From Erigeron canadensis (Eukaryota; Streptophyta; Magnoliopsida; Asterales; Asteraceae): a stretch of DNA of 64,000 nucleotides. Of this stretch, positions 12,661-24,383 are shown piece after piece. The stretch spans positions 35,136,645 through 35,200,644 of the forward strand of contig NC_057763.1 of the NCBI RefSeq assembly GCF_010389155.1. The letters are read 5' to 3'. Made by a program: the position numbers and the translations under genes. Each line of letters opens with the position of its first letter. The stretch's first letter is position 1. The notes below the pieces were generated by a model that was given only the letters and a program-made list of their open reading frames with translations, was not told the DNA's origin and did no database searches.

Positions 12661-13589
12661 AGCCCAGATCTGCACGAGCTCAGCAAGCCAAAACGATCCA
12701 AACACCCCCAAAACCCCATTTTTGATTTCCAAACTGATTTGTGATGATCCAAAACTCGTTTTTATGCATAAAACAACATATTTTAACACCATTAAACATA
12801 ACCCACATCATAATTTTAATCCATAACATCACATTCTTGCTCAAATCCATTTTGACCCAATTCAAAACCCTAATTAAACCCTAATTCGTTTTTGAACCCG
12901 AAATTGACCAAGAACTCATGGGTTTCTTTTAGGAACATGATTATTAACATAAAATGATGAATTTGAGATGAGTTTAACTTACCAAATCTTCTCCCAAGTG
13001 TCAAAACCCGTTTTTGAGCTATGATGGAAGGTTTCTTGCACTTTAAATTCCAAATTTTTGATATGATGAAGAAAGGATGATAATGATGATGATTCTTGTA
13101 TAAATCTTGCTCAAACAACACTAATTGAAGAAGAAATTTAGAGATTGAGGGAGATGAGTATGTATGTGTGTTCTTGGGTGTGTTTAGAAGAGTGAAAGAG
13201 AAATGAATGGATGGGGAAAGATAATAGTATGGTGAGTTGGGTAGGTCATGGGTTGGGTGAAACCCATGGAGAATCCATTTCAAATTTCTAACTAGATTAA
13301 ATGTCGTCTAGCACCGTAAAGCCAATTAATCTAAACGTCATCTCAAGATGTAAATTCGATTAGCACGACTAATGACCTCAACTAGAACATAAGTCCCGAG
13401 TTGAACGATAAATTGATCTATATGAACACATTGCACTTAAATGAACTCCAAATTGCACTTGAACTATATTGGCCAACTCGATAATTAGTTAAATTGTATA
13501 TATGGTCAAATGGTCAAAGTCACAATTGTTACAATCAATAATTAAAGTAAATATAAGTATAAATAAAATATAATTATAACTTGTTTAGG

Positions 13590-14200
13590 CTAACAGGGTC
13601 GAGTTGGCGAGTTGAAAATACCCGAACCTGACTTGATATCGATATCGACTTAGAAATCCCAACCATAAGCTATTAAGCCATGAACCCGAACCCAACAACC
13701 AACCCAAAAAAATCGGGTTGGCAATAAGATTGGTGAGTTGATTTTAAGTCATATGAGTTGGTAAGTATGTAGGATAGCACGTTAAATGGGTTGGTGGATT
13801 AATCTGATTTGATATGGCTCGATGGGTTGACAAGTTGATTTCAAGTCAAACGGGTTGTGGGTCATCCGATCAAATAAGGTGGTGGTCGACCTATTAAAAA
13901 GCATTATATAAATTTAAGTATTTTTGTCGGTTGGCAAGTTAACTTTTTAACCTAAAAGGTCAACCTGACTGGTCGAGCTTTCACAACCCTAGCCCAGTTT
14001 TCCGGGTCAAAGTATGGGTAAGATCGAGATTGACAATCTTAATATATATCAAATTATTCTGTATATATATTATATCAGAATGTGTACAAAATTTAAGAGT
14101 GTTTTAACATTATGTTTTATTTCATGATAAACTGTATTTTTGGGCATGGGCTTTTAAATTTACTTAATAATCTGGTCAATGACCGGGTATTAATCTAGTT
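13590..14200 (+). repeat. Dispersed repeat, copy B
   Basis: Homologous to copy A at 10150-10660 in the same orientation, with shared blocks (AAAAGGTCAACCTGAC, TTTCACAACCCTAGCCC, GATTGACAATCTTAATATAT, GGGTATTAATCTA). It begins with extra GGGTCGAGTTGGCGAGTTG sequence that copy A lacks or has lost. Confidence 0.6.
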
Positions 14201-14734
14201 AATTGATGAACTTAAAATTTATCACTAATTAAAAGTAACCAACTTTTTTTTTCTTTTACAAATATATAGATAAAATTAACATTGAAATTATTATATTTCC
14301 ATGAATCTATTCATACGTTTGAGATTTATAACCATTTTTTTAACACTTCGAATAACTGAACGAAATATAAATTAAAATTCACCGAATTTTGTACCTTCGT
14401 TGGTTATTAGTTAACACCTAACATAGAGCACTAATTAATATGCGTTGAACTTATTTCTTTAGCACATACTCTATGTACCATACAATATAAGAAAGATTAT
14501 ATATCAAAGCGATACATGATGAAATGTTTGTTAGTTACAAATTTATACAAAAATTATAAGTACGAACATCACATCCTCTTAACTCGATTCCAATGAACAG
14601 AAAAATGAAGTTCACATTTTTCACCATTTGCTCAAATAGGCAGAGGCATAATGGATTCCAAACTAGCACTCTAAACACTTGATATGAAACCACACCTCAC
14701 TAATTAATTTGTATTATCATTACATAATTTAATG

Positions 14735-15190
14735 AAAAGGATTGAACTTCTATATATGTATGCAATGGATGTGAGACCAATCACAGAAGTGTCGTTTAAC
14801 AAATGTGTCAATGATGATCAACATGTACACTGCAACTTTGTTCACCATGAGTGGTGCGCCAGACTGCCAGTTGAAATGCAAAACATATCTTTGCATTTTG
14901 AATGTGGTGTTTGCAAGTTACCTTCCAATGAATATTGACTTCGAGTGTACGGTTTTCATGTATGAAAACATGGTAATGACATTGGACACAACCTGGACAA
15001 ATCCATTGCAAGGTAACATGCAAACAACACATTCAAATGCAATAATATGTTGAGCAGTGATATTTGTATAGAGTGCGAGTATGTGTTCTGGGTGATCTGG
15101 ATGGTTTTACTCTTCAGCTGCCAGTCTGGCACACGACTCATAGATGACAAAGATGCATTGTTGATCATCATTCACACACTTGTAAAATGG
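14735..15190 (+). pseudogene. Decayed DC1 (C1-type zinc finger) fragments in inverted arrangement
   Basis: On the plus strand 14780-14935 reads as FNKCVNDDQHVHC, then FVHHEWCARLPVE, then HFECGVCKLPSNEY, which resembles plant DC1 domains (Cys/His pairs with a His-Glu-Trp-Cys-Ala core). On the minus strand of 15185 down to about 15010 a related copy reads CVNDDQQCIFVIYESCARLA, then a stop, then HPDHPEHILAL, and after a frame change FECVVCMLPCNGF. The two arms are therefore an inverted pair of the same domain. The missing Cys pair of the plus arm, the stop and the frame change indicate a pseudogene. DC1 proteins are thought to bind zinc or lipid and occur in large plant families. Confidence 0.5.
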
Positions 15191-16184
15191 CAGCTTATGT
15201 GATTGGTCTCATCCATCCATTCCATAGAAGTTCAATTATTTTCATTGGATTATGTAAAGATAACAAATTAACTAGTGAGGTGGTTGACATGTTCAAATTG
15301 TTGTATTTTTCACCTACAAGAATAAGAGGGTGTCAATGGCAGTCAACCAATCGTGTATTAAGCTCCCCTTGTCCGTTTTCAAAATTCCTTATGTAATTTC
15401 TTTGGGAAACAAATGTTTTGGCATGCTATACCTTTCATCAGGGAATGGAAAATGGAGGATATCTGGAAAATCAGAAACATGATTTTTAATGAGTTTTCTA
15501 TTGCCTGTTACATTAAACAATAGATAGAGTCGCAAGATAAGTACTATATGATCAAGCTTAACACAATCATGCAACAAATAATGACATAGTTATGTACAAG
15601 AAACATATGAGCTAAGTAAAAGCACAAGTACATATTAATTTACCGGCAGATGATAAGATAGTCATGATGTCTTTTATCTAGATGTTGCACAATCTAGATG
15701 AGCATAGAGAGAAAGCATCTTTTGTAGTATGTTGGATATACAATGTTTCTGGGTGAATTTGATACACTCCTTATACCCACATTGTAATTGTGGATTTTGT
15801 GGGTGTCTCGTGTTGATTTAATGTTAGATGACTAATTGTGCTACTTATAGACAAGTAACAACGAAATGATATGATAAATCAATGAGATCAAGGGTAGCTA
15901 TATTCTTTTGTGCACTTGGAAGCTTAGTATCTTTTGCTTTTTGTTTTGAGCTCTTCCCCCTTCCAAAATAAAGAGATCAAGTACATGACAAGTGATGCTG
16001 CCTAATAAATAAAGATTGCCACAAATCATTTGTTTTGATAAACAAACCAACTTTTCTTTTTCTTAGATACAAACCAAAGCTTATTTAACCCAAATTAATT
16101 ACACCAAATATTGTAAAGTTGTAGAAGTTTGCAAATTTAGCCCCATGAAAGCATACATTAATTTTAGGAAAATATTAAGTTAAG
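15191..16184. other. Spacer with sequence shared with the second DC1 copy
   Basis: No gene recognised. Segments around 15440-15470 (GGAAAATGGAGG) and 15675-15710 (GATGTTGCACAATCTAGATG) recur at about 18870 and 19085, so this flank was probably duplicated together with the DC1 remnants. Confidence 0.4.
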
Positions 16185-16474
16185 GGGATTAGTTTCCTGA
16201 AATGTAACTATCTTTGACCGAATGTCTATAGTAGAAAAAAACTAAAGTTATGTGTATTATATGTAAGCAACTTGAAAAAATGTTTATTTTATGTAAGAAA
16301 ACATACGTGGCAACCATATACAGGTGCCACTTGTAAGATTGTAATTGGTTGAAACGAAATTCTTACATTCAATAAACATTATTTCAAAGTTGTTTACATA
16401 CAATACACGCAGCTTTAGTTATTTCCTACTATAGACATTCGTTCAAAGTTTCTTACATTCGGGGAACTAATCCC
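16185..16474. mobile_element. Mutator-type MITE, 9-bp TSD
   Basis: A 290 bp element beginning GGGATTAGTTTCC and ending GGGGAACTAATCCC. The two halves are inverted copies over about 110 bases with scattered mismatches. A perfect 9 bp duplication, TAAGTTAAG, lies at 16176-16184 and 16475-16483. A 9 bp TSD with long TIRs is typical of Mutator-like elements. It shares internal words such as TAGTAGGAAA and TGTATGTAA with the element at 39166. Confidence 0.85.
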
Positions 16475-16519
16475 TAAGTTAAGTATCTGTAATGTATATT
16501 AAAGTATAGCTGTTAGTAA

Positions 16520-17010
16520 TGTTGGGTGTTGGACTGTTGGGCTTAAATACGGGCTACCCTACGTACCAACAAATATACACTAAATGTATATAGTATTTGG
16601 TCGTATAGGCGCAGCCAGGTCATCCTTGTACTCTCATTTGTATTTAATATATCTATGAAATACAATAAACATTTCATGGGAAAAGTATCAGACTTACATG
16701 GTATCAGACTATATCAGAGTGTTAATCCTTTTGACCAATATTCCCTCCAGCCATCATACGGCTTCCACCACTCTCCTCTCTGTTCACCTGCCCTTCCCTT
16801 CCATCTCATCTGACATTCACCGCAAAGCCCTATTGTCACTGCCCTCTCAAACAAATCATGACAGGTGGCTCTCTGTCTTCTCCTCATATTGGACAAATCC
16901 TATAAGATCACATCACAAATATCAAGTCTCACATTCCACTTCAACTACATCTTAACTGGCTCAATTACAATGCACGGACAGACATTCTTCTTACCCAGCT
17001 TTGACGTTGT
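16520..17010 (+). mobile_element. 5' fragment of a Copia retrotransposon (LTR, PBS, gag start)
   Basis: A 179 bp LTR candidate runs from TGTTGGGTGTTGG (16520) to CTTACA (16698). It is followed directly by TGGTATCAGA, the primer site matching initiator tRNA-Met. At about 16918-17005 one frame reads IKSHIPLQLHLNWLNYNA, the conserved N-terminal Copia gag pattern (Ile-Pro-Leu then Asn-Tyr-x-Ala). This is interrupted soon afterwards by a stop, and no further gag or pol follows. The element is truncated on its 3' side. Confidence 0.65.
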
Positions 17011-18489
17011 GCATATGAACATGGAAGTTTATATATACAGTAATACAGATAATTACGTTTTCTATCCATATTTGAGTCTACTTATCCCCTGCTTTGATTA
17101 TTTACTTATAAAAATGATTTACGTATATAACTTACACAAAAATGTCAGAGTAGTCAGTAGTGTACTTATTCATAAGAAACATGTGACCTGTCCACTCAAA
17201 CCAACCCATTTCAGTTGATAGACTTGACTCAAACTTATCATCGACAGCGCGCCTCACCCCGCCTGTTGTGACACTTTTAGATTAAAAAGGATATAACATT
17301 GTAAGAAGCTACATCCTACCAGTGTTCCTTGGACAATCCCAACACGAATGGAATATGTTCAGCACGTCATGCATGACCAGAATAGCCACGGGCCCATGGA
17401 TAGATAGGAACCTAAGTCATGAAATCAATCATATTCTAAACAACTTAAAAACATGAACACATATAAGAAAATCATACCTGACTGTAAGTATACCCTGGTT
17501 CAGAAGTTGAGTAACTTTGCATCTATTCCAAAATATTCGTCATCAATTGTCCAACTCATCTTACAAGGGCATATCGAAAAAGTAAAGATCCATTATAAAC
17601 TTATTGCTTATATCTCTTGATCAAGTGCCACACAGTGGGAGTAAGTGAGTAACATACAGATTACCCAGGTGTAATCCAGCCATAACACAGGTCCCACATT
17701 TGTATGCGGCATTCAGTTTTGTCATGATTCTGGTGGGTTTTTTGGTAAATTGGACAAAGAACAGGGCAAGTAGCTTAATTTCAGATCAAAGAAGCATATT
17801 ATACATGATTGTTGCATACAACAATAATACTCAGTCCCCCTCATGACAACTCAAAAGTGAGCTAATCCTTTCCCTGTTTATACTAAACCCGGAATATTTA
17901 ACACAGTTGGCAATAAAGGAAATAAGAATGGAAAGGCTAAATCAAACTAAAAAATGTGTTACCACATAGCATTCTTATACTTTGATCCCAGATTAGTATT
18001 ATACTATTATTTAGTTATTTACAAATATTTATAAGTAGGAAAGATACCTAATCCAAACATGAAGTAGATAGCATTATCATATCCAGTTCCAATGGATAGA
18101 AGAAAATTCAACAACTTCGTAACTCAAAGAAAGGATAACAACAGTTCCGACAAGTTGCAAACTTGCATTGCAGACACGTAGACAGTATATAAACTACTCA
18201 AGTACCAACCGAATCCTCATATGATAAAACTAATAGAAGTATAGAACTATAAATAAGACAGATTATCAATATTCAAGAGATCGATTAACTCTCCAACAAT
18301 CTACTTTTGAGAGGCACACCAACTCTACTAATTGATAACTAAATCTACAATAATATTCAGTCCCATAAGAACTATGGCAGTAATACCATATATATAATAA
18401 TAAATTTATCCAAAATAATAATACTTAAGCCCCTAACTTTCTGGTTGGTATCGAACCACTATCTTCTCCCAACCAGCGAAAGGAGGTGA
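17011..18489. other. Spacer, nothing recognised
   Basis: AT-rich non-coding sequence. No reading frame with family resemblance and no terminal repeats were identified. Confidence 0.4.
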
Positions 18490-19115
18490 CCTATAATAAC
18501 TTCACGTGTGACTTTTTCGGGTATGAAGGTGCAAATAACTTCAATGTACTAATAACATTTGACACAACCATATAAAAGAATCCAGTGCAGGGGTCACTTA
18601 CTTTCAGCACAGCTGAAAGCAACGAAACGTCCATCAAGGATCTTTGTTTGGAGGCTGGGACTCTGAGTGACCCAGATGGTTTTGCATTGCACATCATGTA
18701 CGCACTTGTAACACGGAAAATCTGTTATCCCTCTCAAACAACCATTGCACAAAAAATTAATTTTCTTCACTGGGTGGGGGGGGGGGGGGGGGTAGTTTCT
18801 CATCTTCAAAAATTCATACTGAATTTCACTTAAATATAGGGAGTTTAGTAGGTTGCACGTATCGTCAAGAACGGAAAATGGAGGTTATTGTCAATATCTT
18901 CATAATAATCACTTTTCCCGTACCTGATACATCAGCAATGGATGGTTAAGTACTGAAGCTCAACATAGTTCTGCAATATCTAAAACTCACTAGTAACCAT
19001 AAACAAAAGAGAAGAAAACTTTTTATCGTAACACATGAAGATAGTTTACCATGTGATTATTAGATCAACATAAATGGTTCTTTTCTTGATGTTGCACAAT
19101 TAGATGAACATGCTA
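18490..19115 (-). pseudogene. Second decayed DC1 remnant
   Basis: On the minus strand of 18720-18590 the sequence CYKCVHDVQC is followed, in shifted frames, by NHLGHSESQ and KILDGRFVAFSCAES, aligning with the DC1 arm at 15185-15010. It has a deletion and frame changes. The downstream flank (GATGTTGCACAATTAGATG near 19085) also matches the flank of the first copy. A run of 17 G lies at 18776-18792. Confidence 0.45.
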
Positions 19116-19737
19116 CCAACATTTCTCTCATATATAGTAGTATATATATATATATATATATCCCACGGCTGCTATTCTAAAACCTTTTATTGCAACCCTT
19201 TATAACAATGTCTTTTGACAGGAAAACACAATCACTATGAATGTAAAAACCAGCAAAACTGGTACAAAGTTAGAAGACCCCATCATATCTCTTTGCACAA
19301 GCATTACACTGGCACAAAAATGAATTGGGGGCAAATAATGGGTGTCGGTGGATAGGGTGATGATTGACAAAGGATCACAACCAGACCCAAATCCATAAGA
19401 CAATACACCTGAATTCTATTTAAAAAAAGATTGCAACTATAAGAGAATCCTTTTATAACACCTCCACATAGATCACAAGGAGGTGACCGGACCGAAGAAA
19501 TGTCAGATTAATGGTATGAGCAGGTATGAAGGGTGTTTTAACATATCGGGGAGCTCTGAACAAAATTTATGGAGGTAGTAGTCACATGAATGAGAACACT
19601 TGTAAGATCTAGGAAACTAGTATATTTCTTGCTTGCATTCAACAATTGTACATTATACCCAAATGCAAAAATCTTTCAAAATCGCTATAAGTGTTAGTCC
19701 TTCCTGGAACGATGAATAAGACAGGGTGTTTTAACTT
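19116..19737. other. Spacer 3' of the GPATCH11-like gene
   Basis: Contains a TA microsatellite at about 19139-19160. The sequence AAGGAGGTGAC near 19480 echoes 18480, suggesting more of the DC1-flank duplication. The 3' UTR of the gene to the right should end here. Confidence 0.4.
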
Positions 19738-20972
19738 CTAGTGATCATCTTCATATATACCAGGACAACTAACCGACAGTGCCTCCATTGATTCATACTG
19801 AAAAACAGTTACAAAGGTCAATGAATATACAGATACAGAGTAGTTGAATATGATTGAACTTGAAAACACAGAAACAGCAACACACCTGACACCCACAAAA
19901 GAGACAATAACGAAAGTCATCCCTCAGCTTCATCAATATTTCTAGCAAATCCTGCATTACAAAGCCGTAGTCAACTTTTCAAGAACCAAAATCACATATG
20001 CAATAAGTTATAAGTATAATCCATTTTGATAACAAAAAAAAAAGTCTATTGTTAATCTAAGTGAACGTTATATACCTCTTCGGTAATCACTTCCTCTTCT
20101 TCTTCTTCATCCTCTTTCTGGCCATCATCAAAGTCATTCTTCTCCACTTCCACAACCTCTTTATTCTCCAACTGATCCAACACCCCTTTCGCTTTATAAA
20201 AATTAACAACCACTCTCTTACTCTTCCACCGTTCCTTAACCCGACTTCCAAACTCCAGCATCAACTCCTCCTCTCTCCTCCTATTCTCCCAACTCAACTC
20301 CTCCTCTTTCCTCAACTTCTCCTTGACGGGATCCTCCCGCCCAATCCCAGCTCTTGACCTCCGAATCTCCAACCCAACAGGATCAACCTGACCGGACCCA
20401 CCATCACCTAAACCAGAACCAGGAGTATAACCCATTTGCTTCAACATTTTAAACCCGATGTTGGATTGTGGGATTGCGGATTCTAAACTAGCTAACGTTC
20501 TTTCGTCTTCTTTAACTTGTTCCATTTGTTGCTTCTTTTTTCTTTTTTCTTGCCAGTTTCGGTTTTTCGGTCTCTTTTTTGAAGATTGTAACTTAGTGGT
20601 TGTTTTGCTACTACTACTACTAGTGCTTGGAACCTGATACAATGCAGCATTTATTTGTTTAATTCTAGGTCTCTCTTATAATAATGATAATATTAACAAT
20701 AAGAATTTTGCTAAACTTAAGTTTTTTTAGCTTTTTTTTAGCTATGTGAAAATGTGTCCTAAATTTATTTTTTGGTTATTTTTGTGTACAATACTTTTAG
20801 TAAAATCCTTATAATAATATCTCTAAGAAATTAAAGTAAATAAACAGATATATAAAGTGTAAATTGAGAAAATATTAGGGTTTGAAAGAACCTTTTTTGG
20901 GGAAGAAGGGAATTGGGAAGGTAGGAACTGAGAAAGGTCGCCCATGTAATCATCATCTTCTTCGTTCGCCAT
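19738..20972 (-). CDS. G-patch domain protein, GPATCH11-like, 254 aa
   Basis: Four coding exons on the minus strand: 20972-20892, 20633-20076, 19951-19886 and 19797-19738. All junctions are GT-AG and phase 0, totalling 254 codons plus stop. The N terminus is acidic (MANEEDDDYMGDLSQFLPSQ). A Lys/Arg-rich segment follows, then the G-patch at about residues 72-113 (IGFKMLKQMGYTPGSGLG, then GLEIRRSRAGIGRE). The last two exons give LRDDFRYCLFCGCQ and YESMEALSVSCPGIYEDDH. This is the C-terminal DUF4187 signature of GPATCH11/CENP-Y relatives, with a Cys-x-x-Cys pair, a further Cys and an Asp-Asp-His end. G-patch proteins activate DEAH helicases in RNA processing; the plant orthologue's role is not established from sequence. 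The start is the first ATG of an open first exon. Confidence 0.88.
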
Positions 20973-22165
20973 TATTATTATGATTATTATTGTTGATAAT
21001 TAAGCATAAATTGATTGAAATCCAACTGAGCTACAGATATCAGTCAAAACGGAATGAAATTGGATCCCTATTCGGATCCGTCTTCAAGCCGTTTTTGCCC
21101 TTTTGTTACCCAGCTAAATTAGATTGTTTGAAAAAGTTGCATTTTCACCGTGAAGATAAATTCTTTTTTACATAGTTTGTCGTTAGTTTTTATCAAAACT
21201 TTGTACGGAGTAAAACTATAAATAAAGAAAAAAACTTAAATAAAAGGTAAAAACTACATATTACTGCGATCTTTTATTATACTAAAAAAACACTTATCGA
21301 CTAATTACATTTTTATCACAAATTTACATTTTCTAAACAAAAATTTTAATATAATAGATAAAAAAATAACTAATATATATCCAATAAAATAAGGCGTCTG
21401 GTATCCCGACCATGATTTTAGTAACCCGACCAGATTATTAATGACAGGGGGCCCGCTTTTTACTCTATTATATATAACATTATAGACATGGGGGCCACAC
21501 TTTTTGGTTAGGATACCAAAAAGTGAGGTTGAGATACAAGAGGTGTAAAATAATAGTGAATATATATTCAATAAAATAATAACTAATATATATTAATAAT
21601 ACGTTTTATCTTATAAATATAAAGTTAATTAAAAATAAATAAATTTTAGTGTAAACGTATTAAAAGTTTTAAAAGTAATTTTATTATTATTTCTGTAAGT
21701 TTTATTTAGTAATTATCAGGACACATATAAAAAAACAAGTAGAAATATAATCTTTTTAGAAAACATATATAATATTGTCACATTTTAATATAAACAAAAT
21801 ACACATTATAAACTCTAGAAATCCCACCCAAAATATAACAGTAACCACAAATCAGTATCCCAAATCCAACCCCATATACAACAAAGGGTCAATTTATAAT
21901 TATCTTAATTGAATCCTTAATCCAAAACAATATAAACTCCATTCATGGTTCATATAAATGAAGTATCATTTTTCACTTTTTATGTATTAATTTTTTGTAT
22001 TAATAATGTTAGCAGTTAATTGTTATCAAAGCATTTAATATTAATAATGTCGTAAACCTGATATAAATACATTGACTAGAACAATAGACTAAAACAATGT
22101 AAACTGTGCAAACAATAGACTTTAACAAAAACTAAATAAAATATAAATAGATACATTGACTAAAG
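20973..22165. other. AT-rich intergenic sequence upstream of the GPATCH11-like gene
   Basis: No gene. At about 21393-21550 a GGTATCCCGACC/GGTTAGGATACC inverted pair lies between direct copies of AATAAAATAATAACTAATAT-like sequence. This could be a decayed MITE, but the ends are unclear. Confidence 0.4.
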
Positions 22166-22559
22166 CACGGGCGGAACTATATTGACATAAGGGGTAGCCG
22201 GGGCTATGGGTCCGCCAAATTCATGTAGTTAAATTATTTCAAAAAATGATGTATTTTTTATTGGTGTTACGGGTCAAATAAATATGAGATACCGGTCTTG
22301 TAACCAACTTTAAACTTTTGAAACATTTTTTATAAATAAAACTTATAAAGATGTATTCGTACAACTAAATAATAAAGAAAAACTACTAAAAATGTCAAAA
22401 GTTCTAAACAATGCATTAAAAATAGCCAAAAATCTGTTAAAAAATGTTTAAAATCGTAATAATTTAGTCGTTATCATTGTTATTGTTACTTTATGCCGAC
22501 ACAATGTTAGTGGAAGAAAATTTGTGCTACTGGTCATTTCCGTTCTAGTTCCGCCACTG
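22166..22559. mobile_element. hAT-type MITE (CAGTGGCGGAACT family), 8-bp TSD
   Basis: A 394 bp element with ends CACGGGCGGAACTA and TAGTTCCGCCACTG. It is flanked by the 8 bp duplication GACTAAAG at 22158-22165 and 22560-22567. It has no coding capacity. A shorter relative with the same end motif is at 35981. Confidence 0.8.
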
Positions 22560-22787
22560 GACTAAAGGTAACGAACTTTCTTTTGACAGTTAAAAAAAAT
22601 TGACATTATATATAGCTTGAATACATTAAATGGAAGAAATTAACCTTATTTTGACTTGTTATATATAGTTTAACTAAAAAATAAAAATATACGGAGTATT
22701 ACGAACATAACATAGAATATAACAATTAACATAACATGTAACAAAATTCCTACTCATCCACCGCAATTGCCATTAAGTTGAAATAAC

Positions 22788-23239
22788 TGATAAAAAACTG
22801 ATTTGTAATGAACACATAAGATACTGAACCAGCCATATGATAGATTAATCTTGTAATAAAATCTTATTACATAAATGATAATATCCAAAAGTGATATATC
22901 ATCAAGAGCAGAACAAGTTACAAAGGTTTGATAAAATAATTTTTCAGTACAAATTCAAGGAAGGTACAAACGGCTACATAACGGCTAAATTCAGATGAAG
23001 AAGAAGATATGTTCTATTAGGGTCGATCTCAAAAGGGAAAAGGAGCAGATATATATAGGCAGCAGGAGAATGAGGGAAATCCATCCAGGTCCTTCAAGTT
23101 CCAAGTTGTGCACATTTAGTCCCTCCAGATTAATTTTCTCCATTGCTCACATGCAGTCCTTCAAGATTGCTTATTGACATTCCCTGCATTAAACATATTA
23201 AGTTAGTTGAAATGCATCAATTAAGTTGTAATTTCAACA
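22788..23239 (-). repeat. 3' LTR of the Copia element (452 bp)
   Basis: Begins TGATAAAAAACTG and ends TTTCAACA on the plus strand, giving TG...CA ends in either orientation. Aligns end to end with 28437-28888. Confidence 0.95.
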
Positions 23240-23253
23240 CCCCCCTTCAGCTT
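23240..23253 (-). other. Polypurine tract of the Copia element
   Basis: Reads AAGCTGAAGGGGGG on the minus strand and abuts the 3' LTR, the expected plus-strand primer position. Confidence 0.85.
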
Positions 23254-23633
23254 AATTGAATAAACATGTCAAATAGTCCAAGTTGTTTGCTAAGGATATA
23301 ATGTTGTGTGACAGCAAGACCCTTTGTAAAAACATCAGCAACATTATGCTCAGATTTAATCTTGATAGTTTGAATAACACCAAGGTTAATCTTTTCCCTA
23401 ACAAAGAATAAATCTATCTCAAAGTGCTTTGTTTTTTCATGAAACACAAGATTTGCAGCAATTTGCAAGGCAACCTTGCTATCACAATATACTTTAACAG
23501 GAACTTGATTAGAAACTCCAAGTTCATCCAAAACTTTTAACACCCAAATAATTTCACAAGTCACTGAAGCAAGTGCTCTGAATTCTGCCTCAACAGATGA
23601 CCAAGAAATAGTGGACTGTTTTTGCTTTTCCAA
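23247..23633 (-). pseudogene. Copia RNase H, C-terminal part
   Basis: Reads KQKQSTISWSSVEAEFRALA, then VYCDSKVALQIA and later HFEIDLFFVREK, the conserved end of Copia RNase H. The family's His-Ile-Glu-Ile-Asp-x-His element is altered here (His-Phe-Glu-Ile-Asp-Leu-Phe), so the usual His is missing. It is separated from the preceding part by a frameshift near 23600. Confidence 0.85.
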
Positions 23634-23884
23634 GCAATTGGTGAACCACCTAGAAAGAGACAGTATCCAGTGACACTTTTTCTGGCAGTTACATGCTTAG
23701 CCCAATCAGAATCAACATATGCAGAGAGAGAGAGGGAAGAATTACCTTTAAACATGATCCCTTTACCTGGTGATCCTTTCAAATATCTAAGAACTCTTAT
23801 GGCAAGTTTGAGATGAATCTCAAATGGGTTATGCATGAATTGACTAAGAATTTGAACAAAGTATGCAATATCTGGTCTAGTCAA
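23561..23884 (-). pseudogene. Copia RT/RNase H junction fragment
   Basis: Begins TRPDIAYFVQILSQFMHNP, then RVLRYLKGSPGKGIMF and AYVDSDWAKHVTARKSVTGY, the standard Copia linker and RNase H start (Asp-Ser-Asp-Trp-Ala). Joined to the neighbouring pieces only through frameshifts near 23880 and 23600. Confidence 0.88.
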
Positions 23885-24383
23885 GGTCTAAGTAAATCAA
23901 TTTACCAACAAGTTTCTGGTAACCAGTAACATTCTCAAAAGGTGTACCTTTGCAAGAATCATTATCAAGGTTCAGGTTATAGTCAATAGGGGTTTTAGAT
24001 GGTTTACATCCAAGCAATCCAAATTCAGAAATTAAATCTAAACAATATTTCCTTTGAGATAAACACATATCATCACCATTATTGATGACTTCAATACCTA
24101 AAAAGTATTTAAGTCTTCCTAGGTCCTTAATAGAAAACTTAGAATTAAGAAATATCTTTACTTTGTTGATTTCATCAATAGAGTTGCCTGTGATAAGCAG
24201 ATCATCAACATATACAAGAATGGCAATAAACACATAATTCATAGACTTGGTGAACAGAGAATAGTCACTCTTACTTTGTTTAAAACCATTTTCAATTAGG
24301 GCAGAAGTGAGTTTTTCATTCCATTTTCTAGGAGCCTGCTTTAAACCATAGAGAGACTTGTTAAGTTTGCAGACTCTTATCAT
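23877..24383 (-). pseudogene. Copia reverse transcriptase, catalytic part
   Basis: Carries LNKSLYGLKQAPRKWNEKL and the catalytic YVDDLLITG motif, then FSIKDLGRLKYFLGIEV. The two Asp of YVDD are intact. The frame is lost near 24370 relative to the upstream piece and near 23880 downstream. Confidence 0.9.

Larger units (their letters stand above)
10835..13533 (+). mobile_element. Solo LTR, 2.7 kb, with perfect 5-bp TSD
   Basis: Starts TGTAACACCCCGATC and ends ATTGTTACA, so the termini form a perfect 7 bp inverted TGTAACA/TGTTACA pair. The target duplication ATCAA is at 10830-10834 and again at 13534-13538. There is no gag or pol inside; open frames such as the one at 12870-13283 (minus) have AT-rich, unfamilied composition. 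TGTAACACCCC is a frequent start of long plant LTRs, probably Gypsy class, but class cannot be proved without internal sequence. The simplest reading is a solo LTR left by recombination between the two LTRs of an element. Confidence 0.75.

Noticed and set aside
12870..13283. 137-codon open frame on the minus strand
   Set aside because: Lies wholly inside the solo LTR; low-complexity His/Ser/Phe composition suggests chance.
20061..20357. 98-codon frame on the plus strand
   Set aside because: Antisense shadow of the main GPATCH11-like exon, created by its Glu/Arg-rich codons.
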